Shown here: one piece after another, positions 8,262 to 15,794 of the stretch
Numbering within the stretch: position 1 is the stretch's first letter
Layout: every line of letters starts with the position of its first letter
NCBI RefSeq assembly: GCF_003258315.1
Contig: NZ_CP030032.1
Coordinates: 1,278,001-1,342,000, forward strand
DNA from: Bradymonas sediminis
GTDB lineage: Bacteria; Myxococcota_A; Bradymonadia; Bradymonadales; Bradymonadaceae
Direction of reading: 5' to 3'
Length of the DNA: 64,000 nt
Made by a program: the position numbers and the translations under genes
Notes under the pieces: model-generated
Database searches by the model: none
What the model was told of the DNA's origin: nothing
Seen by the model: the letters and a program-made list of their open reading frames with translations, nothing else

Positions 8262-8402
8262 GTCTGCGATAGGCCGCGCCGAGGGTTCGGGCGCGGTGCG
8301 GGTATTCATCGAATGTGTGAATTTGGGGTGAAGGGCCGTTGCAAGGGGTCTGGCAATGCCTGCAGTGGGGGTCGACCCTGATTGCAGGCATTGCTTTGAT
8401 GG
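8250..8402 (+). repeat. R2 repeat, copy a (38-nt palindrome family)
   Basis: Contains the R2 landmarks CGCTGTTTTAT, CTGCGATAG.CCGC and CCGAGGGTTC, then the palindrome at 8355-8392. In the best copies the palindrome is AATGCCTGCAGTGGGGGTC joined to GACCCCCATTGCAGGCATT: 19-bp arms with a single G.T pair. The right arm is slightly decayed here (CCCTGAT). The other copies are at 12085-12195, 25546-25800, 28050-28345 and 32978-33215. Confidence 0.8.
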
Positions 8403-8404
8403 GT

Positions 8405-8500
8405 GCGGCGGGGGTTGAGGGGCGTTGCGCGAGTTCGTTGAATGCGCGCGGCGGGGGTTGAGGGGCGTTGCGCGAGTTCGTTGAATGCGCGCGGTGGGGG
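8405..8500 (+). repeat. 43-bp tandem repeat (2.2 units)
   Basis: Two adjacent units starting at 8405 and 8448, containing GGGGTTGAGGGGCGTTGCGC then GAGTTCGTTGAATGCGC, plus a partial third from 8491. Non-coding; it lies between R2 copy a and the GGDEF remnant. Confidence 0.85.
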
Positions 8501-8550
8501 AAGGGGCGCGGGCGGCTCGCCCGCTTTTGGTGTAGGCCTGCTCCTCCCCA

Positions 8551-8640
8551 AGCTGGGCGAGAGCGAAGACATCTATGCGGCCGACGATCGGGCGGATGCG
8601 GGGCTTTATGATGCGAAGCGGAGTGGGAGTGCGCGGGGGG
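8551..8640 (+). pseudogene. Remnant of the GGDEF-protein 3' end
   Basis: About 30 codons (LGESEDIYAADDRADAGLY, then DAKRSG) match the last residues of the 630-aa GGDEF protein (LGESEDIYAAIERADAGLYE...). No start or upstream domain remains. A run of ten G (8635-8644) disrupts the end. This is the left-hand border of the AT-richer defence island, mirroring the larger GGDEF fragment at its right end. Confidence 0.85.
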
Positions 8641-8819
8641 GGGGCGTTGGATTGGGGTAGGGGTAGGGTTCGGGCGATTCAATTGGGTAGTGTGTCGGAA
8701 GGAATTTCGAGACTAGGGGGTGAGCTGATGGCGGCGACGCGTTGAGCACTAGCGGAGCAATATTGGCTATACACTCTTTGGCCAAGGGGGTGGGTTATAT
8801 GAGTCTTGTTATTGCTTGA

Positions 8820-9190
8820 TGTCATTTTTAGTGTGAAAAGATGTTCGGATGTTCCGGAGCGTATCAAGTTGCTATCGAGATAGTAGCAAGATTTGCTTGT
8901 CTTTCATGAGTAATCTACTCGTCCCGGGATATTTCGCATGCGGTAAAAATGTGCTAATATGGTTGAGCCGCCAGAATAGTCTGGTGGGATGTGCATACAA
9001 TGTGTTTGTCAAGTTCTTTATTAATTTGATAAGCGACATCAGGATGCTCCATATTGAGTATAACCAATACGTTAATCGGGCACTCTCTTTTTGAGGGTGG
9101 AGTGGGTTCGTTTTGTCGGGCCTGGCCGTGCGCCTAGAGAGTTATGGGATGTCGATAATCCCTCTCTGTGGCTTTGGTATGATTTGGGGG
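8820..9190 (+). ncRNA. Candidate structured non-coding RNA upstream of the reverse transcriptase
   Basis: About 500 bp of AT-rich DNA without a convincing gene precede the RT start. Visible hairpins: TTGCTA..TAGCAA (8869-8889); CCGCCAGA-ATAG-TCTGGTGG (8968-8987, one G.T); and a compound hairpin at 9135-9167, AGAGAG/TCTCT enclosing GGGAT/ATCCC, ending 27 nt before the RT ATG. Retrons and DRT2-type systems encode their template RNA directly upstream of the RT. Placement and structure fit that; the boundaries and the RNA itself are inferred. An 82-codon open frame at 8849-9094 has no ribosome-binding site and an unconvincing composition. Confidence 0.35.
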
Positions 9191-9194
9191 GGGA

Positions 9195-10490
9195 ATGATT
9201 GATTTGGGAAATTGGCAATATGAATCTCGGAGTTATTGTCATTTCGATATTTCTCCTTCAAAAAAGCGCGTTAAGGAAGTACTCGCCACGCCAAACGCAA
9301 TAACTCGACATTCATTTTGGCCATTTATCCATTTTATTTTGGAGGTTCCTCGTTACCGACCCGAAGAGGGCCGGATGGATATGAAGGAACGGCCAATTTG
9401 TTATGCAGCGCATCTCGATGCTGCGATATATTCGTTTTACAGCTTTCAACTTTCTCAGCGATATGAGTCTAGGATAGCGGAGTTTTCCGATTCAGTGTTG
9501 GCATATAGAAGTCTCGGTAAATCCAATATCCATTTCGCAAAAGATGCCTTCGACGACATTAGAAACAGGGGCGAGTGTGTTGCGTTGGCCTTCGATGTGA
9601 GTGGCTTCTTTGATAACTTGGATCACCGTTATCTTAAAGAAAGGTGGTGTGAGGTAATTGGCGGAATCGAACTGCCCGAACCTGAGTATAAGGTTTTTCG
9701 CAGTGTAACGCGCTATTCTCAAGTCAATCGTGATGAAGTGTACGAGCAGTTCGGGCTGAACTCGCAAACATCGCCAAAGAAACATCGCATTTGCACGTCA
9801 CAACAATTTCGAACTCGAGTTCGGGATAAGGGGCTGATTACCGTAAATGACCACGCCAATGGCATTCCTCAGGGCTCACCGATTAGTGCCACCTTATCGA
9901 ACGTCTATATGCTGGAGTTTGATCGAAAGATGCACCAGCTCGTTAATACGCTTGGTGGGTCATATCGCCGCTATTCGGATGACATCTTATGGATTGGTCG
10001 TGTTGATGATGCGGAAGAAGTCGAGAAGAGAATTCGAGAGCTCGCAATATCGGCTCATCTTGAGTTAAAGGAGGATAAAACTGACCGAGTACAGTTTGTT
10101 CGAGAGGGCGGACGTCTGATTGCTAAAAGTGATGAAGGGCACCGAGACCTCCAGTATCTTGGGTTCACTTTCGATGGCGAAAGAGCCCGTGTGCGATCGA
10201 GTTCTATCTCTCGCTTCTACCGCAAAATGAAGCAGGCTGTTCGCAGTAAGGCAAAGGCGGCCAAAGACTCCGGCGATTTCCGGCTTTTTAAGCGCTCACT
10301 ATATGAGAATTACTCTCATTTAGGGAAACGAAATTTCATTTCCTATGTGTATCGCGCCGCGGAGATTTTTGGGGATGAGAAAATAAAGGCCCAGGTGCGT
10401 AATCATTGGGACGCTTTACAGATAGAGATTGAGGCCGCGGAGAAGTGGTTGGAAAAAGAAGTCAAAAGAACAAATTTGAGTAATATTTGA
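9195..10490 (+). CDS. Defence-type reverse transcriptase (DRT2/UG2-like)
   Basis: 431 aa, with all RT blocks visible: RPICYAAHLDAAIYSFYSFQ (block 1), ALAFDVSGFFDNLDH with the first catalytic Asp (about 134), NGIPQGSPISATLSN (block 4), YSDD at 260-263 (second catalytic pair), LELKEDKT (block 6) and LQYLGFTFDGERARVRSSS (block 7). There is no maturase/X domain or HNH endonuclease, so it is not a group II intron protein. Overall it resembles the single-domain unknown-group RTs used in phage defence, most like DRT2 as I recall that family; the subgroup needs a profile search. A G8 run (9186-9193) forms the ribosome-binding region. The next gene, an ATPase, starts 35 nt after the stop. GC is clearly lower than in chromosomal neighbours, indicating transfer. 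Confidence 0.85.
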   Translation: MIDLGNWQYESRSYCHFDISPSKKRVKEVLATPNAITRHSFWPFIHFILEVPRYRPEEGRMDMKERPICYAAHLDAAIYSFYSFQLSQRYESRIAEFSDSVLAYRSLGKSNIHFAKDAFDDIRNRGECVALAFDVSGFFDNLDHRYLKERWCEVIGGIELPEPEYKVFRSVTRYSQVNRDEVYEQFGLNSQTSPKKHRICTSQQFRTRVRDKGLITVNDHANGIPQGSPISATLSNVYMLEFDRKMHQLVNTLGGSYRRYSDDILWIGRVDDAEEVEKRIRELAISAHLELKEDKTDRVQFVREGGRLIAKSDEGHRDLQYLGFTFDGERARVRSSSISRFYRKMKQAVRSKAKAAKDSGDFRLFKRSLYENYSHLGKRNFISYVYRAAEIFGDEKIKAQVRNHWDALQIEIEAAEKWLEKEVKRTNLSNI

Positions 10491-10525
10491 TAGTGGTAAG
10501 TTAAACAACTGAAAAGGGTGGCGAC

Positions 10526-12049
10526 GTGGTATTAACGCACGCGAATATTGGAGATGTAGTCGCTGAAGGTGATAAAGACCTTCATAGATACTTTGTAGAT
10601 ACCGCTCCGGCTTTCGATGCAGCCGTCGATCTCACTGATAAACGGTGCTTTTTGGTTGGTCGGACGGGATCCGGGAAAAGTGCGATAATTCGTGAAATCC
10701 AAAAGAGATACGGTAGTAATAGCCGTTATCTATGCGTGTCGATTCATCCAGAAAAGACATATCTCGACAATATTGTTCGTAGTACCGCCTTTAAGGAGGC
10801 ATCCGCAGACGGGAACTTATCCCAGATTATCTTCAAGTTGGTTTGGCACTATGCCATTATGACTCGGGTCTTGCTTGCGAAGTACGGGCCTGATGGTCCA
10901 AAGCGAGGTTGGCAACCAATTTTTGGCGATGATCTACGAGCATATAAATTTTTAAAGCGGGCCAATCAGCTTTCAGCTGAAGGTCGTACCTTCAGCGATA
11001 TCGTGGTCGAGTTTATTCGGGAGATCAAAGTCGGTGTAGGGAAGGTTTCGGCGAGTTTTGGGCTTACCGCGCCGAAAGACAGCTCTTTGCAGGAGATTCA
11101 GAAGCTTCTAAAAGAAACAGAGAGTTTTTTTGAGAAAGGGTTTTGGAATGTGTTGAAGGGACAGAAACTTTATTTGTTGTTCGATGATCTCGACCAAGGC
11201 TGGGACCCAGACAGCGATGCACAGCAGCAACTGGTTAGAGCACTTTTCAGTGTTGTTGCTGAGTATAATCACCGTGAGCGTGTAAAGCCGGTTATTGCCT
11301 TACGAGCTGATATTTTGGCAGGGTTAAAGTTACCACAGCGGGAAAAGTTCTTTGGATATATGCAATATGTTCGATGGACTACGCCACTACTGAGCGAAAT
11401 GCTCGCTCTTAGGATTGAAAATTACTACAATATTCCTGCTGACAAGGTACATAAGCATTTCTTTCGAGGAGACGTGTCTGGAACGCCACTTCTTGACTTT
11501 CTCGTCCAAAATACTCTTCGTCGCCCGCGAGATCTGCTTATGTATGCCCAAGCCGCAATACAAGAGGCGGTGGAACAGGGCGACGATTATGTGTTTGCCA
11601 GGCATATTAAAACTGCTCGCCACAGGTATTCCAAAGGACGCGTTTACGCGCTTCATGACGAGTGGGGATACCTCTATTCGAATTTAGAGACTTTTCTCAT
11701 GTGGCTTGCCGAAGAGGTCTCCACAGAGAAACTAAAAAAACCGTTGAATCCTCGGGAGTTGAGAGACGCATTGGGTGCCGTCAGAGATAGGACCATTTTG
11801 TCTGATGATGCGGGCGCTCCCCTTTGGGTAGTATCTTATTTCCCAGAGGGGTCCAAAGACCCCAAAGAGCTTGTTTCGATCTTGTATAAAGTAGGTGTTC
11901 TTGCAGTAAATGAAGATGGCCAAATATATACAGAGGACCTTGAGCCAGAATTGCCCAAGATTACTAGCAACACTGTCTTCGAGTTTCATCCGATGATTGT
12001 TCCCTTTATGGAGGAGTATCATGGCGGAGATGACACCATTTGGGATTGA
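10526..12049 (+). CDS. P-loop ATPase (Sll1717/KAP-like) paired with the RT
   Basis: 507 aa. The N-terminal NTPase has Walker A GRTGSGKS (45-52), Walker B LYLLFDDLDQGWD (about 215-227) and a sensor-like strand VIALRADIL, followed by an Arg-rich helical lid (LRRPRDLLMYAQAA). Residues 360-507 look like a helical/winged effector-sensor region (YLYSNLETFLMWLAEEVS ... ILYKVGVLAV). The pattern is that of the Sll1717-type P-loop ATPases, related to KAP/STAND proteins common in defence loci. It is soluble, with no membrane segment. It follows the RT on the same strand after 35 nt with the same low GC, so the two are probably one operon. The likely role is sensing or effector action triggered by RT product or phage; this is inference. 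I see no separate nuclease domain. Confidence 0.8.
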   Translation: MVLTHANIGDVVAEGDKDLHRYFVDTAPAFDAAVDLTDKRCFLVGRTGSGKSAIIREIQKRYGSNSRYLCVSIHPEKTYLDNIVRSTAFKEASADGNLSQIIFKLVWHYAIMTRVLLAKYGPDGPKRGWQPIFGDDLRAYKFLKRANQLSAEGRTFSDIVVEFIREIKVGVGKVSASFGLTAPKDSSLQEIQKLLKETESFFEKGFWNVLKGQKLYLLFDDLDQGWDPDSDAQQQLVRALFSVVAEYNHRERVKPVIALRADILAGLKLPQREKFFGYMQYVRWTTPLLSEMLALRIENYYNIPADKVHKHFFRGDVSGTPLLDFLVQNTLRRPRDLLMYAQAAIQEAVEQGDDYVFARHIKTARHRYSKGRVYALHDEWGYLYSNLETFLMWLAEEVSTEKLKKPLNPRELRDALGAVRDRTILSDDAGAPLWVVSYFPEGSKDPKELVSILYKVGVLAVNEDGQIYTEDLEPELPKITSNTVFEFHPMIVPFMEEYHGGDDTIWD

Positions 12050-12084
12050 GAGGTCCTCGGAGATTAATGGCAATAGTGGGGGGG

Positions 12085-12195
12085 AGAGGTTGCGCGGGCG
12101 TTCTGTGAATGCAGGTTTTTGGGGGCGGCTCTACGGGGCTTGGCAATGCCTGCAGTGAGGGGCGATATTTATTGTAGGCATTGTTGTAATGAAAG
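12085..12195 (+). repeat. R2 repeat, copy b (degenerate)
   Basis: A decayed copy of the R2 family: GGGCGTTCTGTGAATGCAGG, then the palindrome region 12145-12182 (AATGCCTGCAGTGAGGGGC ... TTGTAGGCATT). It separates the RT/ATPase operon from the restriction operon, so the RT/ATPase module lies between R2 copies a and b. Confidence 0.7.
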
Positions 12196-12543
12196 ATAGC
12201 GGGGCTTGTTTGGATTGTGTTTTGAGCCGCGGATATGCTCGGATTGTCTAAGTCTGTGTTCAAAGTCTAACGGGAATTCGGGTGCACAAGTTTGAGCGGT
12301 GAATGGATGTGTCAGTGGCCTGCGGGAAACTATAACTGAATATTCGGAGATGCCGTCAGCGAACGACTTTTGATGGAGTACCTACAAACTCGCTGGGTGG
12401 ACTTATTTCCCGCATACCGATCGCCATCCGATGATAATATGCCGAATTCCGCTTGAGCGCCTCCGCGCACGCGTGTTAACTTCACCCAGCAAAAGATAGC
12501 AGTGAGGGGCGAGCCCTAATTTTAATAAGTAGTGAGGTAGTAG
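12196..12543 (+). other. Intergenic leader of the type I R-M operon
   Basis: 348 bp with no supported gene. It ends with GTGAGGTAGTAG directly before the hsdM ATG (GAGG about 9 nt upstream). The promoter presumably lies here, but I cannot pick one -10/-35 pair with confidence. Confidence 0.5.
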
Positions 12544-14658
12544 ATGGAGCGAGACGAACTGAAGCGATTGGAAGACTCTCTTTGGGAGGCGGCCGACCGT
12601 TTACGCGCGAATAGTAAACTCAATGCCACCGAGTATTCGATGCCGGTCTTGGGGCTGATCTTTTTGCGTCACGCTACCAATCGTTTTGACCGGGTTCGCG
12701 AGCAGATTGAGGCGCGTTTGCCGCGTCGAGGTGGTAAAACTCGCCCGATTACGGCTGCGGACTTCGCCAGTGAAGGCTCCATCTTTTTGCCCGAGGAGGC
12801 GCGCTACGACACCATCGCGGGTCTCCCCGAAGACCAGGATATCGGAAAGGCGATCAAAGAGGCGATGGAGGCGGTCGAGGCACAGGTGCCCGAGCTGCTT
12901 CAGGGAGTGCTTCCTCGAGAATATCCTAAATTCGACCCGGACCTGCTGCGTAACCTGGTCCGCGTCTTCAATAGCGATGAGCTTCGCACGCCCACCAATG
13001 ACGATATCTTCGGGCGTATCTACGAATATTTTCTCAATAAATTCGCGATGTCGGGCGCGCAAGAGGGCGGAGAATTCTTCACGCCGCCGTCGCTCGTGCG
13101 AACCATCGTGAATTTTATTGAGCCCACACATGGGCTCATCCTCGACCCCGCGGTTGGCAGCGCAGGTATGTTTGTGCAGGCGGCGCACGCGGCCGAAGCG
13201 GCGGGGCGTAAGCCCTCGGATGTGCTAAGTTTTTTCGGGCAAGAGAAGTCCGAAACCAACACCCGTCTCGCGCTGATGAACCTCGCCGTTCACGGCCTCG
13301 AAGGGACCATCCAGCAGGGCAATAGCTTCTACGATCGCATCGACGATAAGGTTGGCCAATGCGATTTTGTCATGGCCAACCCGCCCTTTAACGTCGATAT
13401 GGTCGACCCGACCAAACTCAAGGATGACCCGCGCCTGCTCGCCAGCGTGAAAACGCTGGGTATCAGCAAAAAGACGAATACCGTCAGCAACGCGAATTAC
13501 CTCTGGATTCAATATTTTTATGGCTATCTCAAACCCCAGGGGCGCGCCGGTTTTGTCATGGCGCAGTCGGCGACCGATGCCGGCCATTGGGAAAAGAAGA
13601 TCCGCCAGCAGCTCGTTGAAACGGGCGATGTCGATATTATGGTGTCCATCGGCACCAACTTCTTTTATACCCGCTCGCTTCCCTGCTCGCTCTGGTTTTT
13701 CGATAAAGGGCGCGCCGCTGAGCGCAAGAATCAAACTCTGATGCTCGACGCGCGAAATATCTACCGCGTAATCAGCCGCAAGATTCGGGACTTCTCCGAC
13801 GAGCAGCTCGCCAACCTGACTGCTATTGTATGGCTCTATCGCGGCCAGACCGACCGCTATCTCGAGCTCATTCGAGATTACTTTGCCACAAGTCAAGACG
13901 CGGCAGCCCAACTCGGCGAGTCACTCGCTGCGCTTGATGCGCCTAATGATAAACTCAGCGCGCAATTAGATAATTTGCTGAAGAGCGCTCCCAAAGATGC
14001 CGAGGCGGAGGCGTTGACCGCACTGCAGGCCACCATCACCGAGCGCGGCGACGCCATCTCAAGCCTCTCAAAGACCCGCACTGCGCTTCTCGCCGACCTC
14101 AGCAAATGGTTCGAGCAACAGGGGATGAAAATCCCCGCCACGAACGCCGAACAAGTCGCTCGCCACGATAGCTTTCAGCCCTTTATCGAGCGTTTCGCGA
14201 CGCTGCGACGCCAGATCAATGAGGTCCATAAGCTAAGCAATCGCGCCTTTGATAGTGCGAAACGCGATCTTGGGGCCACGAAATGGGATGCCTGGGAAGG
14301 GCGCGAAATCAGCAAGCAGCAGGACGCCCTCGACGAGGCGCGCCATGCTGCCCTCGAGGCCATCAAGGCGAGCACCTATCCCTTCGCACAGGTCACCTGG
14401 CTTCAGACTCGTTTTCCGGACGGCGAGTACGCGGATGTGCTTGGTCTATGCAAGATGGTCAGCAACGAAGAGATCGCCGAGCAGGATTATAGCCTGACGC
14501 CCGGACGATATGTCGGCGTCGCACCTCCCGAACCCGAGGATGAGGAGGCCGTCGAAGAGCGACTTCGCGAGATTCATGTGGAGTTGGCGAGCTTGAATGA
14601 GGAGGCGGTGGCGCTGGCGGCGACGATTTCGATGAATTTTGAGGAGTTGGTAGGATGA
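12544..14658 (+). CDS. hsdM: Type I restriction-modification methyltransferase subunit HsdM
   Basis: 704 aa. An N-terminal helical HsdM_N domain (residues 5-150) is followed by an N6-adenine methyltransferase with SAM motif I DPAVGSAGMF (D201) and catalytic motif IV NPPF (279-282); EYFLNKFA and GGEFFTPPSLVR lie just before, as in type I M subunits. Residues 430-704 add a long Ala/Glu-rich predicted coiled coil, making it about 200 aa longer than classical HsdM; such extensions occur in M subunits of this subfamily. HsdM pairs with HsdS to methylate adenines in the recognition site. It overlaps hsdS by 4 nt (ATGA), indicating translational coupling. GC is close to the chromosome, unlike the RT module before it. 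Confidence 0.95.
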   Translation: MERDELKRLEDSLWEAADRLRANSKLNATEYSMPVLGLIFLRHATNRFDRVREQIEARLPRRGGKTRPITAADFASEGSIFLPEEARYDTIAGLPEDQDIGKAIKEAMEAVEAQVPELLQGVLPREYPKFDPDLLRNLVRVFNSDELRTPTNDDIFGRIYEYFLNKFAMSGAQEGGEFFTPPSLVRTIVNFIEPTHGLILDPAVGSAGMFVQAAHAAEAAGRKPSDVLSFFGQEKSETNTRLALMNLAVHGLEGTIQQGNSFYDRIDDKVGQCDFVMANPPFNVDMVDPTKLKDDPRLLASVKTLGISKKTNTVSNANYLWIQYFYGYLKPQGRAGFVMAQSATDAGHWEKKIRQQLVETGDVDIMVSIGTNFFYTRSLPCSLWFFDKGRAAERKNQTLMLDARNIYRVISRKIRDFSDEQLANLTAIVWLYRGQTDRYLELIRDYFATSQDAAAQLGESLAALDAPNDKLSAQLDNLLKSAPKDAEAEALTALQATITERGDAISSLSKTRTALLADLSKWFEQQGMKIPATNAEQVARHDSFQPFIERFATLRRQINEVHKLSNRAFDSAKRDLGATKWDAWEGREISKQQDALDEARHAALEAIKASTYPFAQVTWLQTRFPDGEYADVLGLCKMVSNEEIAEQDYSLTPGRYVGVAPPEPEDEEAVEERLREIHVELASLNEEAVALAATISMNFEELVG

Positions 14659-15794
14659 GCGCGAAGAATATTTATACAGTCGGTGATGTATGTAAAATTA
14701 CTTCAAGTAAACGAATTTATCGTGCCGATTATGTCGCCTCGGGGGTTCCATTTTTTCGTAGTAAAGAGATTATTGAGCAGTATCATGGTAATCAGGTTTC
14801 GAGCGAACTATATATTTCTGAAGCCAAATTTGAAGCGATAAGAAATAAATTCGGTGTTCCTTTGCCTGGCGACCTCCTTTTGACTTCTGTTGGAACTCTT
14901 GGTGTTCCTTATCTTGTAAAGTCCGGAGACCGTTTTTACTTTAAGGATGGGAATTTAACATGGTTTAGGTGTAAGGAGAACCTTCAGCCCAAATACCTTT
15001 ATTATTGGTTTGTTTCTCCACAAGGAAAAGCACAACAGAACAGAGCGCGGATTGGTTCATCACAAGCTGCATATACAATATCATTGCTGAAAAAAATGGA
15101 GATCTATTTACCTCCAATTCCCGTCCAACGCCGCATCGCCGACATCCTCTCCGCCTACGACGACCTCATCGAGAATAACAACCGGCGGATGGCCCTGCTC
15201 GAAGAGTCTATTCACCTGCTCTACCGCGAATGGTTCGTCTACCTGCGCTTCCCCGGCCACGAGCGGGTGAAGGTTGTGGATGGTGTGCCGGAGGGGTGGA
15301 GTCGTCAAACTCTTGGTGAGTTGGTGACACTTAATTATGGGAAAAGTCTGACAAAAAAGACTCGAATTCCCGGCAATGTTCCAGTTTATGGTTCTAGTGG
15401 GATAATTGGGTCGCATAATAAATCTCTTGTTGGTGCTCAGAGCGTTATTGTTGGACGAAAAGGCAATGTTGGCGCTGTTTATTGGTCGGAAACACCTTTC
15501 TTCCCTATTGATACAGTCTTTTATATTTCTCCTGAGGAATCGTCACTCTTTGTTTTTGCGATGTTAAAGGCGCAGACGTTCGTGAACAGTGATGTTGCAG
15601 TGCCTGGTCTCAACAGGAATTACGCCTACAGCAAAAAAATCTTAGTTCCGTCGGAATCGCTTTTGCACGAGTTTAATAAAATCGCCCGAATTATATGGGT
15701 GCAACGCGAGAGTTTACATTCCCAAAACCAAAAACTCCGCGAAGCCCGCGACCTCCTCCTCCCACGCCTCATGGACGGGAGGATTCCGGTATGA
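14655..15794 (+). CDS. hsdS: Type I restriction-modification specificity subunit HsdS
   Basis: 379 aa in the usual two half-sites. Target-recognition domain 1 is about residues 5-150; the central conserved helix follows (IPVQRRIADILSAYDDLIEN, about 155-175); TRD2 spans about 215-350 (TLGELVTLNYGKSLTK onward); the distal conserved helix (LHSQNQKLREARDLLLPRL) closes the protein. The TRD codons are strikingly AT-rich while the conserved helices are GC-rich like hsdM and hsdR, a mosaic expected if TRDs are swapped in from other genomes. The two different TRDs imply an asymmetric bipartite site, which cannot be read from sequence. It overlaps hsdM and hsdR by 4 nt each, giving stoichiometric expression. 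Confidence 0.95.
   Translation: MSAKNIYTVGDVCKITSSKRIYRADYVASGVPFFRSKEIIEQYHGNQVSSELYISEAKFEAIRNKFGVPLPGDLLLTSVGTLGVPYLVKSGDRFYFKDGNLTWFRCKENLQPKYLYYWFVSPQGKAQQNRARIGSSQAAYTISLLKKMEIYLPPIPVQRRIADILSAYDDLIENNNRRMALLEESIHLLYREWFVYLRFPGHERVKVVDGVPEGWSRQTLGELVTLNYGKSLTKKTRIPGNVPVYGSSGIIGSHNKSLVGAQSVIVGRKGNVGAVYWSETPFFPIDTVFYISPEESSLFVFAMLKAQTFVNSDVAVPGLNRNYAYSKKILVPSESLLHEFNKIARIIWVQRESLHSQNQKLREARDLLLPRLMDGRIPV

Larger units (their letters stand above)
6712..8402 (+). repeat. Direct repeat, left copy (GGDEF tail + 283-aa gene + R2 repeat)
   Basis: This segment matches 24003-25697. The offset is 17,291 bp through the GGDEF tail and 17,295 after the 283-aa gene, so only a small net indel separates them, in the intergenic region. 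Identity looks about 85-90% over the GGDEF part and higher over the 283-aa gene (about 15 amino-acid differences in 287). The repeat brackets the defence island. Confidence 0.9.

Noticed and set aside
8849-9094. 82-aa open frame upstream of the RT
   Set aside because: No ribosome-binding site and mixed composition; more likely part of a non-coding leader.
9195-10490. Group II intron maturase or diversity-generating retroelement RT
   Set aside because: No maturase or HNH domain, no intron boundaries and no template/variable repeat pair seen nearby.
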